A stretch of DNA of 34,185 bases from an uncultured Porphyromonas sp. (GTDB lineage Bacteria > Bacteroidota > Bacteroidia > Bacteroidales > Porphyromonadaceae). Made by a program: the position numbers and the translations under genes. Shown one piece after another: positions 24,189 to 31,852 of this stretch (within the stretch, counting starts at the first letter, position 1; each line of letters starts with the position of its first letter). The notes under the pieces are model-generated. The model was not told where the DNA came from and ran no database searches. It saw only the letters and a program-made list of their open reading frames with translations. The stretch is from the NCBI GenBank assembly GCA_943912835.1, contig CALTVJ010000009.1, forward strand, positions 1 to 34,185, in the 5' to 3' direction.

Positions 24189-24196
24189 TACCTTTG
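24189..24196 (+). promoter_or_regulatory. Putative -7 promoter box for the MazG-like/deoC/punA operon
   Basis: TACCTTTG matches TAnnTTTG and lies 26 bp before the start codon. No clear -33 TTG is seen. The other matches further upstream (24069, 24091) could be alternative starts. Confidence 0.45.
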
Positions 24197-24222
24197 CCTG
24201 CAGTATTACAAGATACCAACTT

Positions 24223-24552
24223 ATGAGTTTAGATGAGATACAACAAGATGTAGACCTTTGGATAAAGAACTTTGGAGTACGCTACTTCAGCGAATTAACC
24301 AATATGGCAATTCTTACAGAAGAGGTTGGCGAGCTAGCTCGCATCATGGCCAGAAAATATGGCGACCAAAGCAGTAAAGCTGGTGAAAAACTTGATCTTG
24401 CTGATGAAATGGCAGACGTCTTGTGGGTACTCGTTTGTCTTGCTAATCAAACTGGTGTAAACTTGAGCGATGCTTTCAAAAGAAACATGGAAAAGAAAAG
24501 CCTAAGAGACGCGACAAGACATCACAACAACCCCAAACTAAAACAACTATAA
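24223..24552 (+). CDS. MazG-like nucleotide pyrophosphohydrolase
   Basis: A 109-residue, all-helical single-domain MazG-like protein. The metal-binding pattern is visible: EEVGE (Glu34 and Glu37) in the second helix and DEMADVLW (Glu62, Asp65) in the third. The family hydrolyses nucleoside triphosphates to monophosphates and pyrophosphate, often as house-cleaning of non-canonical or excess nucleotides in the cytoplasm. It is much shorter than the two-domain E. coli MazG, so the symbol is not used. It starts a probable operon with deoC 19 bp downstream. Confidence 0.88.
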   Translation: MSLDEIQQDVDLWIKNFGVRYFSELTNMAILTEEVGELARIMARKYGDQSSKAGEKLDLADEMADVLWVLVCLANQTGVNLSDAFKRNMEKKSLRDATRHHNNPKLKQL

Positions 24553-24571
24553 CTTAAATTACCAATAATTT

Positions 24572-25435
24572 ATGAGTAAGTACGAAACCACATTTGAGAG
24601 TTTCTCTCCTGCTCTAGAAGGCGAGAAACTTCAAAATGCTATCCAAGAGATCTTAAGCAAAGAATTTGATGCAAACAACACCCTAGAGGTAAAAAGATTT
24701 CTACATGGAACAATAGACCTTACGACCCTAATGGGAGCAGACACAGAAACTAAAGTAGCCGCACTTGCCGAGCAAGTAAACAACTATGAAGGTATGGACG
24801 AAAATCTACCCAATGTTGCAGCGATCTGTGTTTATCCCAATTTTGTGTCTACTGTTAGGGAAACCCTACACGATCCTAATGTCAAGATTGCCTGTGTAAG
24901 TGGAGCATTCCCAGCCTCACAAAGCTTTATCGAAGTAAAAATAGCAGAGACAGCTCTAGCTGTCTCTGCAGGTGCAGATGAGATCGACATCGTATTAAAT
25001 CTTGGTAAATTCCTCGAAGCCGACTACGAAGAAGCAGCCAACGAAATAGAAGAACAAAAAGCTGCTTGTCGCTCAGCCCACCTCAAAGTTATCCTTGAGA
25101 CCGGAGCGTTACAGAAAGTAGAACTTATTCAAAAAGCCTCAATCTTAGCTCTCTATTCAGGAGCAGACTTCCTCAAGACATCAACAGGGAAAGAATACCC
25201 AGGAGCGTCTCTCGAAGCCGCTTATACTATGTGTCAGGTACTGAAAGAATATCATCAAAAACATGGAGAAAAGAGAGGTATAAAGTTTAGCGGTGGCATT
25301 CGCACTCCAGAAGATGCGGTAAAATACTACTGCATCGTCAAACATATACTAGGCGAGGAATGGCTAACTCCAGAGCTACTACGCATAGGAGCAAGCAGCC
25401 TTGTCGACAGCCTACAAAAAGAAATTTTACAATAA
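24572..25435 (+). CDS. deoC: Deoxyribose-phosphate aldolase
   Basis: A 287-residue cytoplasmic TIM-barrel enzyme that cleaves 2-deoxyribose 5-phosphate to glyceraldehyde 3-phosphate and acetaldehyde, the last step of deoxynucleoside breakdown. Key signatures are AAICVYPNFV, DEIDIVLNLGKFLEADYEE, FLKTSTGKEYPGA with the Schiff-base Lys202, and IKFSGGIRTPEDA. The N-terminal extension of about 30 residues before the barrel is common in Bacteroidota members. It lies between the MazG-like gene and a purine nucleoside phosphorylase gene (13 bp gap), a sensible nucleoside-salvage grouping. Confidence 0.95.
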   Translation: MSKYETTFESFSPALEGEKLQNAIQEILSKEFDANNTLEVKRFLHGTIDLTTLMGADTETKVAALAEQVNNYEGMDENLPNVAAICVYPNFVSTVRETLHDPNVKIACVSGAFPASQSFIEVKIAETALAVSAGADEIDIVLNLGKFLEADYEEAANEIEEQKAACRSAHLKVILETGALQKVELIQKASILALYSGADFLKTSTGKEYPGASLEAAYTMCQVLKEYHQKHGEKRGIKFSGGIRTPEDAVKYYCIVKHILGEEWLTPELLRIGASSLVDSLQKEILQ

Positions 25436-25448
25436 ATATATATTTATT

Positions 25449-26267
25449 ATGATGCAAGAACAGCATTACCACGAAGCAGCATCGTTCCTAGCTTCTCGTC
25501 TCCCCAAAGACACCAAAACAGCCATCATACTCGGTAGCGGTCTTGGAGAGTTAGCCAACAATATCAAAGATGCAACAATCATACCTTATGCCCAAATACC
25601 ACACTTTGCACACTCTACTGCAGTAGGGCACAAAGGCAATCTAATCGTCGGACTGCTCGATGGCACTCCTGTCATTGCTATGCAAGGACGCTTCCATTAT
25701 TACGAAGGCTACAGCATGGAGCAAGTGACTTTTCCCGTACGTGTTATGAAGCTATTAGGCATAGAAAATCTTCTAGTCAGCAATGCAGCAGGTGGTATCA
25801 ACACGAGCTTCAAGGTTGGCGACTTGATGATCATCAAGGATCACATCAACAACCTACCCAACCCATTGATTGGCCCCAACGTTGAGATGTTTGGTCCACG
25901 ATTCCCAGACATGACACGTGCTTATGATCGTGAATTCATAACCAAAGCCAAAGCGATCACTCAAGAGCTAGGCATACCTGTAAAGGAGGGAGTCTATGTT
26001 GGCCTTACAGGTCCATCTTATGAAACACCAGCAGAATATGGTTTCTGGGGACGTGTCGGAGGTGATGCTATTGGTATGAGCACAGTACCAGAAGTCATAG
26101 TAGCTCGACATGCTGGCATGCGTGTATTCGGAATGAGTGTAATCACCAATGAAGGTTACCACTTCGCTGATGACTTTGTAAACGATGCCCAAGACGTCAT
26201 TGATGCAGCTAATGCAGCTAGCGAAAAAATGGGACGCATATTCTCGGAATTAATTCGTCAACTATAA
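25449..26267 (+). CDS. punA: Purine nucleoside phosphorylase (trimeric inosine/guanosine type)
   Basis: A 272-residue cytoplasmic enzyme that splits purine (deoxy)nucleosides with phosphate into base and (deoxy)ribose 1-phosphate. Visible motifs: ILGSGLGELA (phosphate binding), GRFHYYEGYS, LLVSNAAGGIN, VYVGLTGPSYETPAEY and GMSTVPEVIVARHAGM, which together mark the trimeric PNP class rather than the hexameric DeoD class. The start at 25449 lies 13 bp after the deoC stop; a longer frame from 25401 overlaps deoC and adds an unlikely tail. With DeoC it completes deoxyribonucleoside breakdown apart from a phosphopentomutase, which is not in the window. Confidence 0.92.
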   Translation: MMQEQHYHEAASFLASRLPKDTKTAIILGSGLGELANNIKDATIIPYAQIPHFAHSTAVGHKGNLIVGLLDGTPVIAMQGRFHYYEGYSMEQVTFPVRVMKLLGIENLLVSNAAGGINTSFKVGDLMIIKDHINNLPNPLIGPNVEMFGPRFPDMTRAYDREFITKAKAITQELGIPVKEGVYVGLTGPSYETPAEYGFWGRVGGDAIGMSTVPEVIVARHAGMRVFGMSVITNEGYHFADDFVNDAQDVIDAANAASEKMGRIFSELIRQL

Positions 26268-26294
26268 AAGTTTACAAGTGTTTATTCAACAGTT

Positions 26295-26310
26295 TCTATC
26301 GTTCGATAGA
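26295..26310. other. Palindrome upstream of the DUF1573 gene
   Basis: TCTATCG and CGATAGA are exact reverse complements around TT. No T-tract follows, so it is not an obvious terminator for punA; it may be an operator or chance. It shares the CGATAGA core with the palindrome region at 3509-3515. Confidence 0.3.
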
Positions 26311-26333
26311 GAAAATAGCATAAATAAACTATT

Positions 26334-26351
26334 TATCTTTGAGTAACTTTG
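26334..26351 (+). promoter_or_regulatory. Two adjacent -7 promoter boxes for the DUF1573 gene
   Basis: TATCTTTG (26334-26341) and TAACTTTG (26344-26351) both match the Bacteroidota consensus TAnnTTTG, ten bases apart. They lie about 65 bp before the start codon; no clear -33 TTG is visible. Confidence 0.45.
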
Positions 26352-26413
26352 TATAGATATTTAGAATCATCAAAATTTAGTCTATAAACGACTATTATGC
26401 AAAAACTCAATTT

Positions 26414-26794
26414 ATGAAAAAGCTAATGTATCTTTTTGCTAGCCTCTTCATCTTTGTTGGAGGACTACTAGCACAAAACAATAAGGCTGTCATCACGGCC
26501 AGTAAACCTGAACATGATTTTGGTGTAATTAAAGAAGCTAATGGCAAGGTCACACACACCTTTGTCATAAAAAACACAGGGAAATCTCCTCTTGTCATTA
26601 CCAGAGTTGTTACCGCTTGTGGATGCACAACACCTAGTTATGAAACAGAACCGATTGCTCCTGGTAAGGAAAGTAAAATAGTTGTTACATTTAATCCAGC
26701 AGGGCGACCAGGTCAATTTGTAAAGTCCATTGCAGTCTACAGCAATGGTTACGATGGAGGCTATACTTTACGCATTAAAGGCGTAGTAGAATAG
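26414..26794 (+). CDS. DUF1573-domain exported protein
   Basis: A 126-residue exported protein with signal peptide MKKLMYLFASLFIFVGGLLA. The remainder is one DUF1573 Ig-like domain: HDFGVIKEANGKVTHTFVIKN, then TACGCTTPSYE with the characteristic Cys pair, and FNPAGRPGQFVKSIAVYSN. Family members are abundant in Bacteroidota envelopes; their precise role is not known. It is a single-gene unit, with its own promoter region and a strong terminator right after it. Confidence 0.9.
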   Translation: MKKLMYLFASLFIFVGGLLAQNNKAVITASKPEHDFGVIKEANGKVTHTFVIKNTGKSPLVITRVVTACGCTTPSYETEPIAPGKESKIVVTFNPAGRPGQFVKSIAVYSNGYDGGYTLRIKGVVE

Positions 26795-26812
26795 TCTGTG
26801 AAAATATAAAGA

Positions 26813-26858
26813 GCCCCCCTTGATACTAAATTTAGTAATTCAAGGGGGGCATTCTTTT
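26813..26858 (+). terminator. Rho-independent terminator after the DUF1573 gene
   Basis: GCCCCCCTTGA and TCAAGGGGGGC form a perfect 11-bp GC-rich outer stem; the inner TACTAAATTTAGTA is itself a perfect palindrome that extends it apart from a 2-nt bulge. ATTCTTTTT follows. The stop codon is about 19 bp upstream. Confidence 0.9.
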
Positions 26859-27134
26859 TGCCATAAGACACAATTAAAAAAAAATCAAAAACATAAGGCA
26901 ACAAACAAAATCACAACAGATCTACACTTTCTACAATCAGTAAAAGTCAATATATTCAACAATAGCTTCTTTTTGCTTATCTTTGTGAAGATAATTATGT
27001 TTTAGCCAACATAAAAGCATTTAAACATTTATATACATTTTAGGCTTTTATTTATAGTACTAGCAATCCTATTCTATAGCTAAGACAAAAAGAATTAGTC
27101 AAGATTATAATCGTTATTTTGAATTAAAGTTATA
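26859..27134. other. AT-rich leader region of the multi-barrel outer-membrane protein
   Basis: Very AT-rich with no credible ORF. A loose 8-bp inverted repeat (ATAAAAGC 27011-27018, GCTTTTAT 27044-27051) is present, and TTATTTTGAA at about 27115-27124 is an imperfect -7 box. The promoter cannot be fixed. Confidence 0.35.
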
Positions 27135-29492
27135 ATGAAAAAGATGACAGTGGCACTTAGTGCCGTAATGTTACTTGGGATGAGCTCTAAAGCTATAGCT
27201 CAAGTAAATGATGTAACTCTAACAGTATCACCCCTAGCAGGGTACACAATCTGGGATAAGAACCTAAATCTCAGCAATTCTCCTTTTTGGGGTGTTCGTG
27301 CTGGATTTGGCTTTGGCCGTAATCTAGAGCTACGCGCTAGCTATGAAAGAAGTTTTGACCTCAAAGGAAAATTAAAAGGATCTGGTTGGAGCCTTCTAAA
27401 TACACTTGGAGACAAAATCACAGACCAAAATGTACGTATCGAACGTATTGGTGGAGAACTCAAAGCCAATCTTTGGCATGGTACCACATTTGTACCTTAC
27501 CTAACAGCTGGTGCAGGTCTTCTCAAGTTTAAATACGATGAAGTTAATAACCAGAATTACAACGAAGAACAACTATATGCTGCTCTTGGTGCTGGGGTAA
27601 AAATCAACTTCTCTAAGCGTGCTGTTCTATCTCTAGAGGCAAAAAACACCCTATTTAATGTAAATAAGAATAATCGTTATCTCGCACTAGGAGCAAACGC
27701 AGATAACCTACTACAGAACTGGGGTGGACAGGCATCTCTTGATTTCTACCTAGGTGGAAACCCTAACACTCGCGCTTATAGAGCCGTAGCTGGAGATGGC
27801 TTCCGTGGAATCAAGTTTGTTCTTGAACCAGGAGTCGCTTATATCGATTTCAACAAAAAGACAATCTTTAACGACCAATGGCTTGTTGGGGGATCTGCTG
27901 GAATTGACTTCTCTTCTCTTATCGGGATACGTGGGTTCTACTATGCTGCAACAAAGAAGCCACAAACACTCAACTTGAAATTCTCTAATGACCTCAAGAT
28001 GTATGGTGCTAACCTTATAGCACGTTTGAGTCAACCTCGTGGCATAACACCTTACCTAACTCTTGGAGCAGGATATCTAGACATCAAAAAAGATAGCTAT
28101 GTAGACAAGATGGGAACTAACCTTGCAAAAAGTGGTTGGTTTGCCATGGGTGGTGCTGGACTTGAATTCCCTATCAATCGCTACGTAGCCCTATATGGTA
28201 ACGTTAATGCGCTTGTCAATAGCCAAGACGACATTGATAACATATATGAGCCTTCTCAGGTTAACGTTAGCCTTATGTACCAAGCAGGGTTACGCTTCAA
28301 TATCGGAAGTCGTGGTCGCCTAGGAGAGTCTGTTTATGGACCATATGCTGAGCGAGCTCGTTTGGAAGAAAGAACAGCTAATATGAGACAGATCAATGAG
28401 CTTCGCGCTAAATACGATCGCCAGATTAATGAGCTTAACAAAGAGCTAGCACAAGCTGTTGAAGAACGTGACGCTGCCAAGGTATCAGTGCTTGTTGAAG
28501 AACGCAAACAACTTGTGGCTGAAAAGGAAGAAGTAACTACAGAAGTCGCTAAGCAAGAACTAGTACGTACTCCTGAAATTAAAACTGTTGAGATAGAGCC
28601 AGCTAAAAGCAACACTGTAGTGATGACACGCGCACAACTAGAAGAGCTTGTAACACGTGTTACACAAGGTAAGGCACAACCACAACAATTGCTCGGTGAT
28701 AGCAATCTCAGTGAGCTTGACAAGGTATTGCTGTACACACTCTTAAGCAACCAAGGCTACCGTCTACCACAGAGTCTGAATCCGCTTACAACTGAAGTAG
28801 CACCACAAATACTTGAGAACAAGACACAAACAGTAAAACCAGAGTCAAATCTTAACGAAGCTGTATTGCGTAGACTAGAATCTCTTGAGAGAAAACTAGA
28901 CTTGCAAGCACAAATGCCTAGTAAAGAAATTACTGTTATTGATGCAGACGGTAAAGTTACACAACTGACTGAAACTCCTAAAGCTAAAAAATCTTGTTGT
29001 AAGCCTAGCTCAGCAAGCACTGTAGAACAAGCCCTTAAATCATCAACAACCTATACAAACGAACTTAATAGTGAGGTGATGATGACTAGTTCTAAAAACT
29101 TCTTGAACTACAAGGGAACAAGTGTCCTCGCAGGTTTAGGATTTGGAGATGCTACGACTTTCAATCTTGCAGTACGTCCCAAGTTCCAAATGGGAAGCTC
29201 TGATTTTTCTCTTGTTCCTGAATTTTTCTATGGATTAGGTTCACGCAATGCATGGGGGCTTACAGCTAATGCTGTTTACAACTTCAACTTCGGACTTAAG
29301 AACCTAAGACCTTATGCAGGACTTGGACTAGGCTATACACATGCAGACATCAAAGGTGGACGTTTGGGAACAAACATCATCATCGGTACGACTCTAACTG
29401 ATGTATTGGGCGGTCGTCTATTTGTTGATTACAGCCTACGTCCTCACTTCAGAAATCATCAGATTGCTGTTGGATATAGTCTTCCGTTCTAA
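27135..29492 (+). CDS. Multi-barrel outer-membrane protein with central coiled coil
   Basis: A 785-residue outer-membrane protein (signal MKKMTVALSAVMLLGMSSKA, cleaved after AIA). Residues about 24-205 and 220-395 look like two related OmpA-type small beta-barrels: both carry the near-identical PYLTxGAGxL and a strand pattern ending in Gly. Next is a charged coiled-coil segment (about 405-470), a linker with KKSCCKPSS (two adjacent Cys near 620), and a third barrel-like stretch at about 650-785 (LRPYAGLGLGYTHADI) ending in terminal Phe. Architecture suggests barrel units bridged by a periplasmic or surface coil; I do not recognise a characterised homologue. An OmpA-domain gene follows at 22 bp, so the two products probably act together in envelope integrity. 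Confidence 0.78.
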   Translation: MKKMTVALSAVMLLGMSSKAIAQVNDVTLTVSPLAGYTIWDKNLNLSNSPFWGVRAGFGFGRNLELRASYERSFDLKGKLKGSGWSLLNTLGDKITDQNVRIERIGGELKANLWHGTTFVPYLTAGAGLLKFKYDEVNNQNYNEEQLYAALGAGVKINFSKRAVLSLEAKNTLFNVNKNNRYLALGANADNLLQNWGGQASLDFYLGGNPNTRAYRAVAGDGFRGIKFVLEPGVAYIDFNKKTIFNDQWLVGGSAGIDFSSLIGIRGFYYAATKKPQTLNLKFSNDLKMYGANLIARLSQPRGITPYLTLGAGYLDIKKDSYVDKMGTNLAKSGWFAMGGAGLEFPINRYVALYGNVNALVNSQDDIDNIYEPSQVNVSLMYQAGLRFNIGSRGRLGESVYGPYAERARLEERTANMRQINELRAKYDRQINELNKELAQAVEERDAAKVSVLVEERKQLVAEKEEVTTEVAKQELVRTPEIKTVEIEPAKSNTVVMTRAQLEELVTRVTQGKAQPQQLLGDSNLSELDKVLLYTLLSNQGYRLPQSLNPLTTEVAPQILENKTQTVKPESNLNEAVLRRLESLERKLDLQAQMPSKEITVIDADGKVTQLTETPKAKKSCCKPSSASTVEQALKSSTTYTNELNSEVMMTSSKNFLNYKGTSVLAGLGFGDATTFNLAVRPKFQMGSSDFSLVPEFFYGLGSRNAWGLTANAVYNFNFGLKNLRPYAGLGLGYTHADIKGGRLGTNIIIGTTLTDVLGGRLFVDYSLRPHFRNHQIAVGYSLPF

Positions 29493-29514
29493 TATCTCTT
29501 AATATAGAGTAATT

Positions 29515-30366
29515 ATGAACAAATTGCTATTCTTATGCTTATCGCTATGCCTCTCTGTGTCGAGTTACGCACAGAGTGGCAAGCTCGCTAAGCAGCAGCA
29601 GGCAGTAGATAGTCTCGAGCTTATTGAGATTAATAAAGATGATCTGGAAGATGCTCTGAGTAAGCTCTCATTGCAGTATAAACCCGAAACACAGGTAAAG
29701 CCAGTAACACAGACCAATGCTCTTCGCTTAATGTTGTTGCTACAGCTTTTACAACAGAAAGGGACTATACATACTGAGAGTCAGATAGCTACTACACCGA
29801 CAGTACACCCACAAGTAGAGAAAGAACAAAGAAGCCATCAAACAATCATTATCAAAGGTAAGAAGGCTCCTCAAACAACTGTTCCACCTACTCCTACGAC
29901 TCTTCCGCCTGTAACTATAAATGTAGTTCCCCAAAAAGAAACTGCAACGACACTCCCCACTGGCACATTAAGTTTGACAACAAGCACAAATACGACGGAT
30001 ACTATTCGTGTCGTTGATCGTGTTGTGGAGACTGTCGAGGTTCCAAGCATTGTAGACTTCAAGCGTTCTGTATATTTTACAGTTGGAAGTGCTGTCTTGG
30101 ATAGCTATGCAAGTAAAACTTTGATTGAGGTTATTGATTTTCTACGTCAATACCCTACAGCCAAAGTACGCCTTATCGGCTTTGCATCTATTGATGGCAA
30201 GGCCAAAAGCAACGAGCTACTAGCCCAAAGACGTACTCAATCTGTTGTTAGCTTTATTAAAAGTGCAGGCTTAAATAATCAAATTGAGACTGCTCGTGGT
30301 GGAGTAGACCAAAATGTTAGTGGTTATCCACTAGCTCGCCGTGTAGATATTGAGTTGATTAACTAA
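29515..30366 (+). CDS. OmpA-family protein with C-terminal peptidoglycan-binding domain
   Basis: A 283-residue exported protein (signal MNKLLFLCLSLCLSVSSYAQ). Residues about 25-110 are charged and probably helical, followed by a Pro/Thr-rich linker (about 120-165). The OmpA C-terminal domain spans about 180-283 (SVYFTVGSAVLDSYASKTL, then VRLIGFASIDGKAKSNELLA and RRTQSVVSFI). The NELLAQRR segment matches the diaminopimelate-binding helix of the family. It lacks its own barrel, so it may supply the peptidoglycan anchor for the multi-barrel protein encoded 22 bp upstream; that partnership is inferred from position. A terminator follows. Confidence 0.88.
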   Translation: MNKLLFLCLSLCLSVSSYAQSGKLAKQQQAVDSLELIEINKDDLEDALSKLSLQYKPETQVKPVTQTNALRLMLLLQLLQQKGTIHTESQIATTPTVHPQVEKEQRSHQTIIIKGKKAPQTTVPPTPTTLPPVTINVVPQKETATTLPTGTLSLTTSTNTTDTIRVVDRVVETVEVPSIVDFKRSVYFTVGSAVLDSYASKTLIEVIDFLRQYPTAKVRLIGFASIDGKAKSNELLAQRRTQSVVSFIKSAGLNNQIETARGGVDQNVSGYPLARRVDIELIN

Positions 30367-30389
30367 GCACACAATACAGATTCCTAATC

Positions 30390-30430
30390 AAGCCGAGGCT
30401 AGACTTCATAAGAGTTTAGTCTCGGCTTTT
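30390..30430 (+). terminator. Rho-independent terminator after the OmpA-domain gene
   Basis: AAGCCGAGGCTAGACT pairs with AGTTTAGTCTCGGCTT (16 bp including two G-U pairs) around an 8-nt loop, followed by TTCTTT. It lies about 24 bp after the stop codon. Confidence 0.85.
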
Positions 30431-30442
30431 CTTTAATATCAT

Positions 30443-30450
30443 TATCTTTG
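30443..30450 (+). promoter_or_regulatory. Putative -7 promoter box for glyA
   Basis: TATCTTTG matches TAnnTTTG, 33 bp before the glyA start and immediately after the preceding terminator. No -33 TTG is visible. Its place supports the glyA start at 30484 rather than 30448, which would lie inside the box. Confidence 0.5.
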
Positions 30451-30483
30451 CTATACATTATATCACCTAATACTTATAATCAA

Positions 30484-31761
30484 ATGAGAGATAATGTAAT
30501 TTTCGACCTCATTGAGGAGGAGAACCAAAGACAAATCAAGGGTATTGAGCTAATTGCCTCAGAAAATTTTGTCAGTGAAGACGTGATGCGTGCTATGGGT
30601 AGTTGCATGACAAACAAATATGCCGAAGGCTACCCTGGACGTCGCTATTATGGCGGTTGTGAAGTTGTCGACAAAAGCGAACAAATCGCAATAGATCGCC
30701 TCTGTAAGCTCTTTGGAGCTGAATGGGCTAACGTACAACCTCACTCAGGAGCACAAGCCAATATGGCTGTATTACTTGCCTGCCTTGAAGCTGGGGACGT
30801 CTTTATGGGACTTAACCTAGCACATGGTGGGCACCTATCACATGGCTCTCTCGTTAATAGCTCTGGTATACTCTACAAACCTGTAGAATATAATGTGCGT
30901 GAAGAAGATGGTCGTGTAGATTACGACCAAATGGAAGCAAGAGCTCTAGAGCACAAGCCTAAACTAATCATCGGTGGTGGTAGCGCCTATACACGTGAGT
31001 GGGACTACAAGCGTATGAGAGAAATTGCGGATAAAGTTGGTGCCATCTTTATGGTTGATATGGCTCACCCAGCTGGTCTTATTGCTGCAGGTGTCCTTGA
31101 GAACCCTGTGAAGTATGCTCATATTGTGACAAGTACAACGCACAAAACACTACGTGGTCCTCGTGGAGGTATCATCTTGATGGGTAAAGACTTCCCTAAT
31201 CCTTGGGGTAAGACTACACCAAAGGGCGAAATAAAAATGATGTCGGCACTTCTAGACTCTGCTGTATTCCCAGGAGTACAAGGAGGTCCTCTAGAACACG
31301 TCATCGCAGCTAAAGCCGTGGCCTTTGGTGAAGCTCTTCAACCTAGTTTCCGCGAGTATGGTCGTCAAGTGCAAAAGAATGCACAAGCTATGGGTGAGGC
31401 ACTACTAAAACGTGGATATAAAATCATCTCTGGTGGAACAGACAACCACTGCTTGCTTATTGATTTAAGAAGTAAGTTCCCCGATCTTACAGGTAAAGTC
31501 GCAGAGAAAGCTCTCGTGTCTGCAGACATTACAGTAAACAAAAATATGGTGCCTTTTGATAGTCGCTCAGCTTTCCAAACAAGTGGTATCCGCATCGGTA
31601 CACCAGCCATCACAACCCGTGGTGTCAAGGAGGATAAAATGGACTATGTCGTAGAGCTCATTGACAGAGTATTGTCTGCTCCAGAAGACGAAGCTGTTAT
31701 CGCTGCTGTACGTCAAGAAGTTAATGAGATGATGACCAAGTACCCTATTTTTGCGTGGTAA
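30484..31761 (+). CDS. glyA: Serine hydroxymethyltransferase
   Basis: A 425-residue cytoplasmic PLP enzyme that interconverts serine and glycine with tetrahydrofolate, the main source of one-carbon units. Signatures: ELIASENFVSEDVMRAMGS, NKYAEGYPGRRYYGGCEVVD, QPHSGAQANMAV, MVDMAHPAGLIAAG and STTHKTLRGPRGG with the PLP Lys221. Length is normal for the bacterial family. The start at 30484 is the first ATG after the promoter box and begins the typical MRDNVIFDLIEEENQRQ. It is a single-gene unit between two terminators. Confidence 0.97.
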   Translation: MRDNVIFDLIEEENQRQIKGIELIASENFVSEDVMRAMGSCMTNKYAEGYPGRRYYGGCEVVDKSEQIAIDRLCKLFGAEWANVQPHSGAQANMAVLLACLEAGDVFMGLNLAHGGHLSHGSLVNSSGILYKPVEYNVREEDGRVDYDQMEARALEHKPKLIIGGGSAYTREWDYKRMREIADKVGAIFMVDMAHPAGLIAAGVLENPVKYAHIVTSTTHKTLRGPRGGIILMGKDFPNPWGKTTPKGEIKMMSALLDSAVFPGVQGGPLEHVIAAKAVAFGEALQPSFREYGRQVQKNAQAMGEALLKRGYKIISGGTDNHCLLIDLRSKFPDLTGKVAEKALVSADITVNKNMVPFDSRSAFQTSGIRIGTPAITTRGVKEDKMDYVVELIDRVLSAPEDEAVIAAVRQEVNEMMTKYPIFAW

Positions 31762-31793
31762 CTACACAGACACGTAAATACTAATTAAATTCA

Positions 31794-31838
31794 ACAGACA
31801 AGCTTGCCCCTACAGGACAAGCTTGTCTGTGTTTCCTT
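31794..31838 (+). terminator. Terminator after glyA
   Basis: ACAGACAAGCTTG (31794-31806) and CAAGCTTGTCTGT (31818-31830) form a perfect 13-bp stem around an 11-nt loop that may pair further (CC/GG). GTTTCCTTT follows. It lies about 32 bp after the glyA stop and ends only 15 bp before the next start codon, so it could also act as a 5' structure for the hexosaminidase gene. Confidence 0.75.
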
Positions 31839-31852
31839 TAAGCTATAACAAT

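Larger units (their letters stand above)
23875..24222. other. Divergent intergenic region before the MazG-like gene
   Basis: AT-rich spacer without a credible ORF. It carries the leftward promoter at 23975-24006 and three plus-strand matches to TAnnTTTG: TATCTTTG at 24069-24076, TATATTTG at 24091-24098 and TACCTTTG at 24189-24196. Confidence 0.5.

Noticed and set aside
28334..28750. 138-codon minus-strand open frame rich in Ser and Leu
   Set aside because: It lies opposite the coiled-coil coding region of the multi-barrel protein; its Ser/Leu/Thr bias is a mirror of Glu/Arg/Lys codons there and it has no promoter or family resemblance.
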